From CAWUEX02 sp038148375 (GTDB taxonomy: Bacteria > Pseudomonadota > Alphaproteobacteria > Rhodospirillales > Rhodospirillaceae), in assembly GCA_038148375.1 (NCBI GenBank), contig JAYQVH010000002.1, positions 275,400-339,399 on the forward strand: 64,000 nucleotides of DNA, written 5' to 3'. This document shows, in pieces, positions 34,417 to 45,175 of this stretch. Made by a program: the position numbers and the translations under genes. The number at the start of each line of letters is the position of its first letter. Position 1 is the first letter of the stretch. The notes beneath the pieces are model-generated. The model searched no databases, had not been told where the DNA came from, and worked only from the letters and a program-made list of their open reading frames with translations.

Positions 34417-34515
34417 ACGCGCCGTGTATGGGCTCGTGTGACGAAAATCTAACGTTCTGAAATCTCAGGCGGATTCGGGCAAAGTCTCAGTTACGCGCCG
34501 CGTGCATGGGCTCGT
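34417..34515. repeat. near-identical 22-base direct repeat
   Basis: ACGCGCCG-TGTATGGGCTCGT (34417-34437) recurs as ACGCGCCGCGTGCATGGGCTCGT (34493-34515), with one inserted base and one change, 76 bases apart. The gene to the left ends at 34407 and the one to the right ends at 34561, so the repeat lies in a convergent gap. No function is clear. Confidence 0.35.
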
Positions 34516-34560
34516 TCCTCGCAAAATGACTCGGAGAATCTTTCTCGGGCGCGCTGAGCC

Positions 34561-36126
34561 TTACATCCACTTGCGTTTCCACCAGGCCACCGGCCCGGTC
34601 AGCGCCAGGATGATCGCCAGGATCGCGACGATGTCATTCACCCACACGAACTCGCCGTGGATGATGTTGCCGGTGTGGATATCGGCCAGGAACAGGTAGA
34701 CCGTCGTGCCCTCCACCGGCGGGTAGGCGACACCCGCAGGTTCGAAGCCGCCGTCCAACGTACCCGTCGAGATCATGCGCGAGTTCTTCAGGTACCAGGT
34801 GCCGCCGCGCCGGGTTGCATCCGTGATGGCGAGGAAGTCCGCCGGCATCTCCACGAACGTCCAGTCCTCATCTCCTATGCGGCGATACCCATTCCCCTTC
34901 GTGCCGATGCCGACGAACACGTAGTCACCTTCGCGCAGCAGGTTGACGTTGCCCGCATCGGTGCCGAGCGTCGCCGGCAGGCTGTCGTCGCCGCGCCACG
35001 TGCGGCCGCCGTCCTCTGAGTTGAGCACGCCGAAGCGTGTCGCCACCGAATAGCGCTCGGGCGCATCGGGGTAGGCGACGACATGCGTGATCTCGCCGTT
35101 GAGCGTCTTGAAGTGATAGATCGGCGGCAGGTTCTCGCGCGTCAGCGGCACCTCCTGGCCGACCTCGATCAGCCACCGGATGTGATCCACCAGCACGCCG
35201 GTAATGCTAACGTACAGGATCGGCACGATCGCCAGGATGCCGATCACCGGGCCGTGGCCGCGGTAGAGCCAGCGCAGCGTCTGCTGGCGCGCTTTCAGCT
35301 TGCCCTTGGGCTTGTCGCCGCGCCAGCGCCGGGGCAGGTACCAGAACAGCGCACCGGTCAGGCCGAGGATGCCCATGGCGATGCCGCCGTAGTCATTGAT
35401 CAGGATCGACCACGGCTGGGACAGCAAGCCTTCGCCGACGTGCAGGTCGAGCACGAAGCGGTTGAGGGGCACTGTGTCCGGCAGGTTGCTGACATCGACC
35501 TCATCCAAGTTCACCCAGGTGACGTTGTCCGGTGCGCCGACGTCCAGGCGGAAGATCTCGCCGTGATGCGCGACGCCAACGAGTTCCGTGTTCGTGCTGC
35601 CGGGGCTGAGGCTGGTCACCACTTCGCCTTTGAGGGCGAGACGTTCAGCCCTGATATCTGCTGCGCTGCCGCTGCCGGAGACGGTCCAGAGGCCGTCATC
35701 CGTGGCCATGTAGATCAGATCGAGGCCGCCATCTCCCGCGGGGACGAACCGGAACACTTGCGGGTGGCCGCGCATGTCCGCGAAGGGAATGTCGCGCCAG
35801 GTTGCGCCGCTGTCCTCAGTCAGCCACAGGCCGCGTTCCGAGGCGCCGATCCAGCGTGCCGGGTCGTCCGTGTCGACTTCGATGTGCCGCATGATCGTGC
35901 CCGGCACCAGCCGGTCGATGGGCGCCGAGGTCACCCAGCTCGGCACCGACCACTGATGCGTCCAGCGCCAGTCGTGATGGTCGAGAATCCAGCCGGTGAT
36001 CCCCAGCACCGACAGCCACGCCAGGGCCATCAGCCCGGCATACTTATGCACCGTACGGATGAGGGGATAGACGCGCGATGCGCTCTTTGTCTTTGTCCGG
36101 GACTCGTGCGCTTCGATATCGGCCAT
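34561..36126 (-). CDS. PepSY-type membrane protein with BNR/Asp-box repeats
   Basis: 521 residues. Helices near 32-49, 246-264, 293-315 and about 495-515 match PepSY-associated membrane proteins. His residues at or near helices (H27, H230, H291 and one in DIHTG) may bind heme. The periplasmic loops, where PepSY domains normally lie, instead hold Asp-box repeats of the BNR/Ycf48 type: TEDSGATW at 103-110 and SEDGGRTW at 370-377, each in a WIG or FGV beta context. This mix suggests a membrane redox protein with a beta-propeller-like external part. The aldo-keto reductase gene ends a few bases upstream. Confidence 0.72.
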   Translation of the reverse strand: MADIEAHESRTKTKSASRVYPLIRTVHKYAGLMALAWLSVLGITGWILDHHDWRWTHQWSVPSWVTSAPIDRLVPGTIMRHIEVDTDDPARWIGASERGLWLTEDSGATWRDIPFADMRGHPQVFRFVPAGDGGLDLIYMATDDGLWTVSGSGSAADIRAERLALKGEVVTSLSPGSTNTELVGVAHHGEIFRLDVGAPDNVTWVNLDEVDVSNLPDTVPLNRFVLDLHVGEGLLSQPWSILINDYGGIAMGILGLTGALFWYLPRRWRGDKPKGKLKARQQTLRWLYRGHGPVIGILAIVPILYVSITGVLVDHIRWLIEVGQEVPLTRENLPPIYHFKTLNGEITHVVAYPDAPERYSVATRFGVLNSEDGGRTWRGDDSLPATLGTDAGNVNLLREGDYVFVGIGTKGNGYRRIGDEDWTFVEMPADFLAITDATRRGGTWYLKNSRMISTGTLDGGFEPAGVAYPPVEGTTVYLFLADIHTGNIIHGEFVWVNDIVAILAIILALTGPVAWWKRKWM

Positions 36127-36133
36127 AACTGTC

Positions 36134-37126
36134 TTACAGGTTGACTGTATCCATCGCGCGTTCGGGATAGCGTGTCCCGGACACCGCGTCGGGCGGGCTC
36201 GCCGCTTCGATTGCCGCCAGGTCGCCCGCGCCCAAGCTTACGTCGAGCGCGCCCAGGTTCTCTTCCAGGCGGTCGATCTTGCGCGTGCCGGGGATCGGCA
36301 CGATCGTCTCGCCCTGGGCCAGCACCCAGGCGATGGCCAGCTGCGCCACGGTGCAGCCTTTGCCCGCCGCGATCTCGCTCAGCTTGTCGACCAGTGCCTT
36401 GTTGGCGTCGAAGTGTTCCGGCGTGAAGCGCGGCATGAACGAGCGCGTGTCGCCGTCCACCTTGACGTCGTCGGCGCTGTTGAACGCTCCGGTGATGAAG
36501 CCGCGGCTCAAGGGCGAGTAGGGCACGAAGCCGATGCCGAGCTCCCGGCAGGTGGGTAGTACGTCCGCTTCGACGTCACGGCTCCACAACGAATACTCGG
36601 TCTGCACCGCCGTCAGCGGGTGTACCGCATGTCCCTTGCGGATGCTGGCCGCACCCGCCTCGCTGAGGCCGATGTGTTTGACCTTGCCCGCTTTGACCAG
36701 GTCCGCCATCGCGCCGACGGTCTCTTCGATCGGCGTCTCCGGGTCGACCCGGTGAGTGTAATAGAGATCGATGACCTCGACGCCGAGACGCTTCAGGCTC
36801 TGCTCACAGGCGGCCTTGATGTAATCCGGCTTGCCGTTGGCCGGGGTGACGCCGCCGCCGTCGGCTAGGCGTAAACCGAACTTGGTTGCCAGGATAACGC
36901 TGTCACGCCGGCCTTTGACCGCCTTGCCGAGCAATTCCTCGTTATGGCTGTTGCCATACAGCTCTGCGGTGTCGAAGAAGGTCACGCCCAGGTCGCAGGC
37001 GCGCTGGATGGTCTTGATTGAGGCCGCGTCGTCGTTGCCGGCGCCGTAGAACACCGACATGCCCATGCAGCCAAGGCCGAGGGCGGAGACGCTGAGACCA
37101 GAATGTCCAAGTGACCGGGTTTTCAT
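36134..37126 (-). CDS. aldo/keto reductase
   Basis: 330 residues, the usual length for the group with EVIDLYYTHRVDP. The catalytic Tyr is in the block TAELYGNSHNEE, and PGTRKIDRLEENLGA is the NADPH-binding end. Such cytoplasmic enzymes reduce aldehydes and ketones. The gene is close to the PepSY gene (7 bases) and follows the MoxR/vWA cluster, both leftward. Confidence 0.93.
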   Translation of the reverse strand: MKTRSLGHSGLSVSALGLGCMGMSVFYGAGNDDAASIKTIQRACDLGVTFFDTAELYGNSHNEELLGKAVKGRRDSVILATKFGLRLADGGGVTPANGKPDYIKAACEQSLKRLGVEVIDLYYTHRVDPETPIEETVGAMADLVKAGKVKHIGLSEAGAASIRKGHAVHPLTAVQTEYSLWSRDVEADVLPTCRELGIGFVPYSPLSRGFITGAFNSADDVKVDGDTRSFMPRFTPEHFDANKALVDKLSEIAAGKGCTVAQLAIAWVLAQGETIVPIPGTRKIDRLEENLGALDVSLGAGDLAAIEAASPPDAVSGTRYPERAMDTVNL

Positions 37127-37142
37127 CCCCGCAGTGTACCGA

Positions 37143-39206
37143 TTATCGCCCTTCGCGCCACCACGTCAGCAGCGGCAGGGTGAGCAGCGCCAGCAGCGCC
37201 AGCCACGGCGGCACAAGCGGAATTTCGCGCACGCCGTCGACGACATATTGATTGTTGGCGCGCAGACCGATCCAGGACTGGCTGTGGGAGACGCGCTCCG
37301 GCGCGACATGGCGCACGGTCGGAACGCCGTCATCGGCGATCCAGAACACGCCGCCGCCGGTTGCTTCCGCCACAGGAGCGAGGCGCTCGTCCGTGGCGAT
37401 GACGTCGCGGTTTTCAAGCGGATTGGCCGCGCCGACCGCGACCACCATTGATAGGAGTCCGTCACTGAGCCGGTACAGTCCTTCGTCCTTGGCTTCGGTC
37501 CGGGCGGTGAAGCGGCCACCGTCAGCGTACTCCGGCTGGACAGTCTCTTCCGATCCGTCCGGCGCTTTCACCGCCACTGCGCGGACCCGTTCGTCCAGGC
37601 TGGTGCGGGTCACCGTGATCATGCCGTCTTCGACGGCTGCGGACAGGGACTCTTCTTCGAGTTCCGGTTCCTTCATCAACCAATGGGCCAATCGCCGCAG
37701 GATTTCCGCCTGCGGTCCGCCGCCGTCAAAGCCCTTGCCCCACAGCCAGATGGTGTCGCTGAGCAGCAGGGCGACGCGTCCCTTACCGACCCGGTCGAGC
37801 ATCAGCAATGGCCGCTCATCCGCGCCGCTCATCAGTTCCTGACCCGACGAGGCCTGCACGTCGATCTGCCGCAGCCAGCGCCCCCAGGCCGGGTCGACAC
37901 CGCCGGGCGGCGCCAGGGACGCCGTCACCGGATGGCGGTTGCCGGTATCACTCAAGCGCGGCTGGAAGGGCCGGTCGTACACCACGCCGGTCGGCGCCGC
38001 GGGCAGCACGCTTTGCAGCGGGCTGTCGAACAGCGAAAAGGAGTCGGCATATTCCGGACCGACCGAGAGCATCACCGCGCCGCCGTCGAGCACGTAGCTG
38101 GCGATGTTCATCATGAACTGGAACGGCACCAGCCCGCGGCGGCTGTAGCGGTCGAAGATTACCAGGTCGAAGTCGTAAAGCTGTTCCTCGAACAACTCGC
38201 GGATCGGGAATGAAATCAGCGCCAGTTCGTTCAGCGGCGTGCCGTCGTCCTTCGACAGCGGCCGCAGGATTGTGAAGTGCACCAGATCGACGTTGGGGTC
38301 CGACTTCAACAGGTTGCGCCACGAGCGCTCCCCGACATGCGGCTGCCCGGAGATCAGCAGCACTTTCAAGCGGTCGCGGATCGCGTTGACGGTGACGAGG
38401 GTGCGGTTGTTGCGCGGCGAGATTTCGTTCTCTGCCAGAGCCAGTTCCAGCTCGAACACGTTGGCGCCCGGATGTTCCAGCGGCGCCAGGAATTCCAGCG
38501 TCTCGCCGGCGCGGATCGAAAACTGCTGCACCGCGCCGCCGTCGGCCCGCAGCGTTGCCGCAATCGGGGTACCGTCGGCAACGCCGGTATCCTCCGCGCG
38601 GATTTGGATTGGCACCGACTTGTCGACCAGTCCGAACTCCGGCGCTTCGACAACGACAATCCGCCGGTCGCGTTCCGCGCGGCGGCCGGTCAGCAGAACA
38701 TGAAGCGGTGCCGTCAGGCCGGACTGATCCGCTGCCGCCGGTGCGTCGTGCACGATGCCGTCGGTGATGGTGATAATACCCGCCAGCCGGCGGCTCGGGA
38801 TGTCCGCTGTGGCCTTGGAGATGGCCTCGAAAAGCCGGGTGCCATCGCTGCGCGCGCCGGCGGAGTCCGGTGTAACGCGGACGGTGCGAATTTCCGTGGC
38901 ATTGAGGCGGTCCAGGGCCGCGTTGAGACTCTCCAGTGTTTCCGCAGAGCGGCTCGGCCGGTCGGACAGCTGCTGCGACAGGCTTTCGTCGATCACGACG
39001 ACGGCGATGTCGTCCAGGGGTCGGCGATTCTCCAGCGTTGCGCGCGGGTCGAGCACCGCGGCGCCGAGGATCAGAATAGCGATGCAGCGCAATCCCGCCG
39101 CCCGCGAACGGCGCACGAGGGCGAAGCCCGAGATCAAACCGCCGACGACCATCAGGGTCACCAGAACGGGCAGCGGCACCAGAGCGGAGAATGTCATGCC
39201 GCTCAT
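37143..39206 (-). CDS. membrane protein with vWA-like and glutamine-amidotransferase-like domains
   Basis: 687 residues from ATG 39206, overlapping the upstream gene's stop (ATGA), which marks translational coupling. Two N-terminal helices (about 8-55) are followed by a vWA-like segment with VVVIDESLSQQ (a MIDAS-like DxSxS) and then a long beta-rich region. A glutamine amidotransferase-like fold is suggested by VMLSVGPEYADSF near residue 390. A C-terminal helix (about 665-685) closes the protein. Proteins of this build sit beside MoxR ATPases; they are thought to help assemble complexes or periplasmic proteins. No catalytic Cys of the amidotransferase kind is evident. Confidence 0.65.
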   Translation of the reverse strand: MSGMTFSALVPLPVLVTLMVVGGLISGFALVRRSRAAGLRCIAILILGAAVLDPRATLENRRPLDDIAVVVIDESLSQQLSDRPSRSAETLESLNAALDRLNATEIRTVRVTPDSAGARSDGTRLFEAISKATADIPSRRLAGIITITDGIVHDAPAAADQSGLTAPLHVLLTGRRAERDRRIVVVEAPEFGLVDKSVPIQIRAEDTGVADGTPIAATLRADGGAVQQFSIRAGETLEFLAPLEHPGANVFELELALAENEISPRNNRTLVTVNAIRDRLKVLLISGQPHVGERSWRNLLKSDPNVDLVHFTILRPLSKDDGTPLNELALISFPIRELFEEQLYDFDLVIFDRYSRRGLVPFQFMMNIASYVLDGGAVMLSVGPEYADSFSLFDSPLQSVLPAAPTGVVYDRPFQPRLSDTGNRHPVTASLAPPGGVDPAWGRWLRQIDVQASSGQELMSGADERPLLMLDRVGKGRVALLLSDTIWLWGKGFDGGGPQAEILRRLAHWLMKEPELEEESLSAAVEDGMITVTRTSLDERVRAVAVKAPDGSEETVQPEYADGGRFTARTEAKDEGLYRLSDGLLSMVVAVGAANPLENRDVIATDERLAPVAEATGGGVFWIADDGVPTVRHVAPERVSHSQSWIGLRANNQYVVDGVREIPLVPPWLALLALLTLPLLTWWREGR

Positions 39207-41959
39207 TGCGTCAGCCTTTGCATGATCGCCGGAAGATGCACCTGATCCGCCTTGTAGTTGCCGGTCAGCGCGTACATCACCAGGTTCACACCGAAGCGGT
39301 ACGACCACTCGCGCTGGCGCTCTCCGCCTGGTACGGCGGGATACAGCGGCAGGCCACGGGCGTCGCGTGCCCACGCGGCGGCCCAGTCGTGGCTGCCGAT
39401 GATGATCGACGACACTCCGTCGTTGCTGGCAGACGTGCGCTCCACGTAGAGCGGGGCACCGGTGTAGCGTCCGGGCAGGTCCGGCAGGAGATAGAAACTC
39501 CTGCGCAGCACATGTTCGTCGGAGATTTGCACCAGAGGCGGCACGTTGAGGCGGGTCAGCACGGCGTTGAGGGCCTGCCCGACCTGCTGGCCGTCCCCGT
39601 CTTCGTTCGCGCCGACTTGGCTCGGCGCATCGAACAGGATCATGCCGCCGCGGCTGAGGTAATCGTTGATGCGCCCGGCGGCCTGTTCGGACGGCGGAAT
39701 CTGATCGGCGCCGATGCGCCAATACACGACCGGATAGGGGAAGAGGTCGTCAACCTCCGGATCAATGCCGGCGGGCGGGGCCATCTCCGCGGACGTGCGT
39801 GCGGCCAGCACTTGCGTCAGTGTCGCCAGTCCCTGCGACGAAACCCGATCCGTTGAGTCCCGTCCGGTTTTTACGTAAGCCAGACGCGTCTCGAGCACCG
39901 CGTCCATCGTCGGTGGCGGGACCGGTTCGTTGGCCGCTAAACCCTCGCCGGGCAACGTCAGGGCAATACCCAAGGCTATAGCGGCCGTTGCCGAAGCGCG
40001 TTTCATTTCGGGAAGGAACAAATGCCCGCGCAATACGAGCGAAATCAGGAAGTCGGCGATAAACAGCGCTAGCGCTGCGAACAGCAGCCACGGCTTTAGG
40101 CTGCGTTCGGCGGCGACGGAATCGAAGCCAGTGACGCTGGCGCCAGCAGGCCACGTGGCCTGCGCATCCATCGGACCGATTGCAGGGCCCAGGTTGACGG
40201 CAATCTTTGTCGCGCTGACGCCGTAGTAGCCCGGCGGATGGACCGGGCCGATGTTCGGGTCGCCGATGTCGTCGCGGCTGATCGCAAGGACCGTCGGGGC
40301 CGGCGCGACAAGCTGGCCGGCGCCATTCAGGACATCTTGAGGCGGTAGGCTGGGCGGTAGCGTCGAGGCGGCTTCGTCGACCCCGCGGCTGAGGTCGAGT
40401 ACGCGCCGCAGCATGTCGACCAGCACACCCGACAGCGGTAACGTCGACCAGTCTGGCGTGGCGGTAACGTGAAACAGAATCACCCAGCCGTCGCCGCGCC
40501 GGTCGGCGGTGACCAGCGGCGTACCGTCATTTAAACGCGCCCATGTGCGTGCCGCGAGACCGGACGACGGTTCCGCCAGAACCTGTGTCGACACCAGCAC
40601 GTCATCCGGCGCGGTCAGCCCGGCAAAGGGGCTGTCCTCGGGGAACGGGGCAAGACCGACTGGCTCAGTCCATGACATCGTGCCGCCGAAGGTTCGGCCG
40701 CCGCCACGCAAGCGCACGGGCAGCAGAGGATCGACGTTGCCGTCGAGCGTCGGCCCGGAGAAGCGCACAAGGACACCGCCGTTCTCCAGCCAGGGCTCAA
40801 GTAACGTGACTTCCGGGTCGTTGATGCGCCGCCCGCTCGACAGAATGATCAGCGCTAAGTCTCGTTGCAGCAGTTGCGCCAGCGTTCCGCCGCGGACTTC
40901 CGCATAGGGCGACAGTGCTTGTGATACGTAAAAGCCGTCTTCCAACAGTGGCGTGACAATCCCGTCCGGGTTATCCGACACGACACCGACCGGTCTCCGG
41001 GTCCAGCGGTCATCCAGCAAATACACGCCGCCGGCGCCACTTTCATCTGGCACCGCGAGTCTGGCCATGCGATTGCCGAGTTCGGTCGGAACGTTAAAAC
41101 GCGCAGTCGTCACAGCTTGCCCTTCGTCGAAGGACGCGTCCGCCCGCGCCAGTGTGCGTCCGGCTTGGTCAAGCGCGAGTACGCCGGTTATCGTCGAGGG
41201 CAGCGCACTCGCCGAGGGTCGGCGCACGGTCACATCAATGACGTTGTCGCCACCGTCGGAAGCGCGGTCGGCGGGGCCAAGCACGAACGGCCCGGTTACA
41301 ATGCTTTCGGTCAATACGGTCAGCCGCCCAAGTTTTTGCAGCCTGGATGCGATTTCCGTATCGGCCGTCGACGCCACTCCGTCCGCAATCCAAATCGCCT
41401 CCGCGGGCGGTTGAAGTCCGGCAGCGGTGAGCCGGTCCAGCACCAGCGCCTTGCGGTCCGTGCTCCAGGGTTTTGCATCCATTCCGCGCACATTTGTCAG
41501 AGCATCGGCGGCGGGCGTAAACGTAAGCGCGTCGGCCGCCCCGGCCGTTTCCGGCGCGGTGGTTACGAGCATGACAGGGCGATTGTCGCGCATTGCCCCT
41601 TCGAGGATGCGAATGGCGGCATTCTTCCGTTGCGTCCAGCCGCTTGCCGCGGCCCACCCGTCGTCGAGTAAGAGAATGAGCGGGCTCTGGCGCATGCTCT
41701 GCCGCAGGTTCAGCACCGGGTCCGCCAAGGCGGCGATAATCAGCGCGATGCACGACAGACGGAGCAGCATCAGCCACCATGGCGTGCGGGCCGATGATTT
41801 TTCCGGCGATGTCAGACCAAACAGCAACAGGATTGCGGGGAAGGAGAGGCGGCGCGCCGAGGGCGGTGTCACGCGCAGCAGCAACCAGACCAGCGGCAGC
41901 ACGGCGAGGGCCATGAGCACCCATGGAAAGGTGAAGGTGATGGCGCCCAGGCTCACCAT
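39203..41959 (-). CDS. BatA-like membrane protein with DUF4159 domain
   Basis: 918 residues. The N-terminal 60 residues match the BatA/aerotolerance N-terminal membrane region (FPWVLMALAVLPLVWLLLRVTPPSARR). A vWA-like part follows (ILLLDDGWAAASGW; the MIDAS motif is weak). A helix near 645-665 precedes a C-terminal DUF4159 domain of about 220 residues with FPYPVVYWRI and RGGMILFDAPSQ. It is encoded between the DUF58 gene, which it overlaps by 7 bases, and the 687-residue protein. The complex may use the MoxR ATPase energy. Confidence 0.75.
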   Translation of the reverse strand: MVSLGAITFTFPWVLMALAVLPLVWLLLRVTPPSARRLSFPAILLLFGLTSPEKSSARTPWWLMLLRLSCIALIIAALADPVLNLRQSMRQSPLILLLDDGWAAASGWTQRKNAAIRILEGAMRDNRPVMLVTTAPETAGAADALTFTPAADALTNVRGMDAKPWSTDRKALVLDRLTAAGLQPPAEAIWIADGVASTADTEIASRLQKLGRLTVLTESIVTGPFVLGPADRASDGGDNVIDVTVRRPSASALPSTITGVLALDQAGRTLARADASFDEGQAVTTARFNVPTELGNRMARLAVPDESGAGGVYLLDDRWTRRPVGVVSDNPDGIVTPLLEDGFYVSQALSPYAEVRGGTLAQLLQRDLALIILSSGRRINDPEVTLLEPWLENGGVLVRFSGPTLDGNVDPLLPVRLRGGGRTFGGTMSWTEPVGLAPFPEDSPFAGLTAPDDVLVSTQVLAEPSSGLAARTWARLNDGTPLVTADRRGDGWVILFHVTATPDWSTLPLSGVLVDMLRRVLDLSRGVDEAASTLPPSLPPQDVLNGAGQLVAPAPTVLAISRDDIGDPNIGPVHPPGYYGVSATKIAVNLGPAIGPMDAQATWPAGASVTGFDSVAAERSLKPWLLFAALALFIADFLISLVLRGHLFLPEMKRASATAAIALGIALTLPGEGLAANEPVPPPTMDAVLETRLAYVKTGRDSTDRVSSQGLATLTQVLAARTSAEMAPPAGIDPEVDDLFPYPVVYWRIGADQIPPSEQAAGRINDYLSRGGMILFDAPSQVGANEDGDGQQVGQALNAVLTRLNVPPLVQISDEHVLRRSFYLLPDLPGRYTGAPLYVERTSASNDGVSSIIIGSHDWAAAWARDARGLPLYPAVPGGERQREWSYRFGVNLVMYALTGNYKADQVHLPAIMQRLTQ

Positions 41960-42840
41960 ACCGGCTCTGCCAGTCGGTTATGCAGGGCAACAAGGGCGGT
42001 GTGCGGCGGCCGGTCCGTGTGATGCACACCGAAGGTCCAGCCGGCGCGCATCGCCGCCGTGGACAACCGCTCGCGATGCTCGATCATGCGGCCGATGTAG
42101 GCGGTTCGGATATCTTCCGTGCGCTCGATCAGCAGTTGGCCTTCGTCTTCGTACCCCTGAAAGCGGATGCGTCCCTTATAGGGCAGGCTTTCCTCCGCAG
42201 GGTCCAGCACTTGAATAAGATGTCCGCGTGCGCCGCTGCCCGCGAATGCTGCTATTGCCGCCTCCAGTTTGCCGGGCGGAAACAGGAAGTCGCTGATCAG
42301 GACGATTGCCGCATGTTTCGGCAAGGAAACCGGCGGCGGCGGAATGCCCGCGGGTTGCGGGTTGGCCAGTGTGCGCTCGAGCGCGTGAGCCATCTCCATC
42401 ATCGCCAGCCGCCCGGACACTGCGTTGGTCTCTGCGCCGAGCAAGCGGACGCGCTCGCCGCCTTGAAGCATCAGGGAGGCCAACGCCAGGCCGAGGGTCG
42501 CCGCGCGTTCGGCTTTCTCCGGTAATTTCTTAGAGGACCGGAAACTCATTGACGGCGAGCAATCGCACCACACGGCCGCCGTTTGCGCCGCATCCCACTC
42601 GCGTTCGCGTACGTATACGGGTCCGGTCTTCGCCGATTGGCGCCAGTCAATCGTATGTGCGGGGTCGCTCTGGGTATACTGACGAAATTGCCAGAATGTA
42701 TCGCCTGGACCTGCACGCCGCCGGCCGTGGCTGCCCAAGGACACCGTCGCGGCAACGCGATTGGCGTCGATCAGCAGCGGTGGCAATGTCGAAGCGGTGA
42801 CCTCGGCTGTGTGCTGCAGGGAGTGGGCGTTGACCGGCAT
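41953..42840 (-). CDS. DUF58 family protein (MoxR partner)
   Basis: 295 residues from ATG 42840, 13 bases after the MoxR stop; an upstream start at 42918 would overlap moxR. It shows the DUF58 core GDTFWQFRQYTQSDPAHTIDWRQSAKTG in shortened form DPAHTIDWRQSAK, and a vWA-like MIDAS start WCDCSPSMSF. DUF58 proteins are encoded with MoxR ATPases in most bacteria. Its stop overlaps the start of the BatA-like gene. Confidence 0.88.
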   Translation of the reverse strand: MPVNAHSLQHTAEVTASTLPPLLIDANRVAATVSLGSHGRRRAGPGDTFWQFRQYTQSDPAHTIDWRQSAKTGPVYVREREWDAAQTAAVWCDCSPSMSFRSSKKLPEKAERAATLGLALASLMLQGGERVRLLGAETNAVSGRLAMMEMAHALERTLANPQPAGIPPPPVSLPKHAAIVLISDFLFPPGKLEAAIAAFAGSGARGHLIQVLDPAEESLPYKGRIRFQGYEDEGQLLIERTEDIRTAYIGRMIEHRERLSTAAMRAGWTFGVHHTDRPPHTALVALHNRLAEPVW

Positions 42841-42853
42841 GCCGTGCGTGCGC

Positions 42854-43873
<1,020 letters not shown>

Positions 43874-43916
43874 TTAAATATCTCCAGAACAAGGGATTTC
43901 TTACCGTCCCGCGAGT

Positions 43917-44489
43917 ATGGAGGCTCTGGTGGGTAAGTTAGAAGAAGATTCTGCGGCGAATGCCCTCACTTCCCTGCGGGTATCCGGCAATCGGCCGGAG
44001 GGGGACGAAGATTGTGGCGATTTCGGCATCCGAATCGACCGAAACGGGACATGGTTCTACCGCGGCTCGCCGATTGGCAGGAAGCCGATGGTCAAGTTGT
44101 TTGCCACTGTGCTCAACCGCCGCAAGGACGGTTCGTATTGGCTGACTACGCCGGTTGAGAACGGCCGGATCGAAGTGGAAGACGTACCATTCATTGCCGT
44201 GGAGATGTCTCATGATGGCGAGGGCGTAGAGCAGGAAATCGATTTTCGGACAAATTTGGACCGCACCGTTCCACTCGACGATGACCATCCGCTACGCGTC
44301 GAGGTGGATAGCGACACGGGTGAGCCATCACCGTACATCCATACGGGTAAGGGCTTGGACGCCCGGCTGTCGCGCCCGGTATTTTATCATTTGGTTGACC
44401 TGGCAGAGGAACGTGATTGTGACGGACGCGCAGTCCTCGGAGTATGGAGCCGCGGTACCTTCTTCCCGATTGGAGACAAACCGTCTTGA
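43917..44489 (+). CDS. DUF1285 domain protein
   Basis: 190 residues. The pattern CGDFGIRIDRNGTWFYRGSPIGRKPMVKLF (key parts GTWFYRGSPI and the VKLFATVL block) is that of DUF1285, a two-domain beta protein of unknown role. The C-terminal segment SRPVFYHLVDLAEE and GTFFPIG also fit. The stop TGA overlaps the nudix start (TGATG), so the two are translationally coupled. It opens a run of four rightward genes ending with the CCA-adding enzyme. Confidence 0.85.
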   Translation: MEALVGKLEEDSAANALTSLRVSGNRPEGDEDCGDFGIRIDRNGTWFYRGSPIGRKPMVKLFATVLNRRKDGSYWLTTPVENGRIEVEDVPFIAVEMSHDGEGVEQEIDFRTNLDRTVPLDDDHPLRVEVDSDTGEPSPYIHTGKGLDARLSRPVFYHLVDLAEERDCDGRAVLGVWSRGTFFPIGDKPS

Positions 44490-45175
44490 TGTCACTTGAT
44501 CTCATTCGCGAAAGATTGAGCGCGCACCGCGATATCCGCGAGCGGGGTGACGTAGTTACCGGGCAGACCCTGCTGGCGGAAGAAGACCTGATCGAATTCG
44601 AGGACAAAGGGTACGGGCCCATACCCTCGAGCGGCATTCCCTATCGTCGAGGTGCGGGCGCACCGGGAGTTAAGACAAAACGTGTTCCCGCCGGCGTGCT
44701 TGTGCCTTTGCTGGATCGCAGCGGCGACCTGAGCGTTGTCCTAACACGCCGTACAGACGGATTGGCCAAGCATGCCGGTCAGGTGGCTTTCCCCGGCGGC
44801 CGACTTGAAGCGCAAGACCAGGATGTCATTGATGCGGCTCTGCGCGAGGCACATGAAGAAGTCGGTATTGAACCCCATACGGTCGATGTCCTCGGCTGTC
44901 TCGACCCCTACCTGACAATTACCGGCTTTGAGGTTGTCCCGGTCGTTGGGTTCGTGTCGCCGCCACCGGAGCAATTTGTTCCAGAGCCCGAAGAGGTGGC
45001 GGAAGTTTTCGAAGTTCCGCTTAGTTTTCTATTGGATCGCGCCAACCATCAAAAAGTGCGGCGGGTGGTGAACGGGATGGACCGCGCGTACTACGCAATG
45101 CCGTTTGAGAGCTATTATATTTGGGGCGCAACTGCGGGTATGATCGTCAACCTTGCTGAAATGCTGGACGTATAA
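44489..45175 (+). CDS. CoA pyrophosphatase (nudix hydrolase)
   Basis: 228 residues from ATG 44489. The nudix box is complete (GGRLEAQDQDVIDAAL then REAHEEVGI), and it is preceded by the CoA-pyrophosphatase signature LTRRTDGLAKHAGQVAFPGG. The enzyme splits CoA or its derivatives to 3',5'-ADP and 4'-phosphopantetheine. It is at the length typical for the family (about 200-230). Its stop overlaps the next start (TAATG). Confidence 0.92.
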   Translation: MSLDLIRERLSAHRDIRERGDVVTGQTLLAEEDLIEFEDKGYGPIPSSGIPYRRGAGAPGVKTKRVPAGVLVPLLDRSGDLSVVLTRRTDGLAKHAGQVAFPGGRLEAQDQDVIDAALREAHEEVGIEPHTVDVLGCLDPYLTITGFEVVPVVGFVSPPPEQFVPEPEEVAEVFEVPLSFLLDRANHQKVRRVVNGMDRAYYAMPFESYYIWGATAGMIVNLAEMLDV

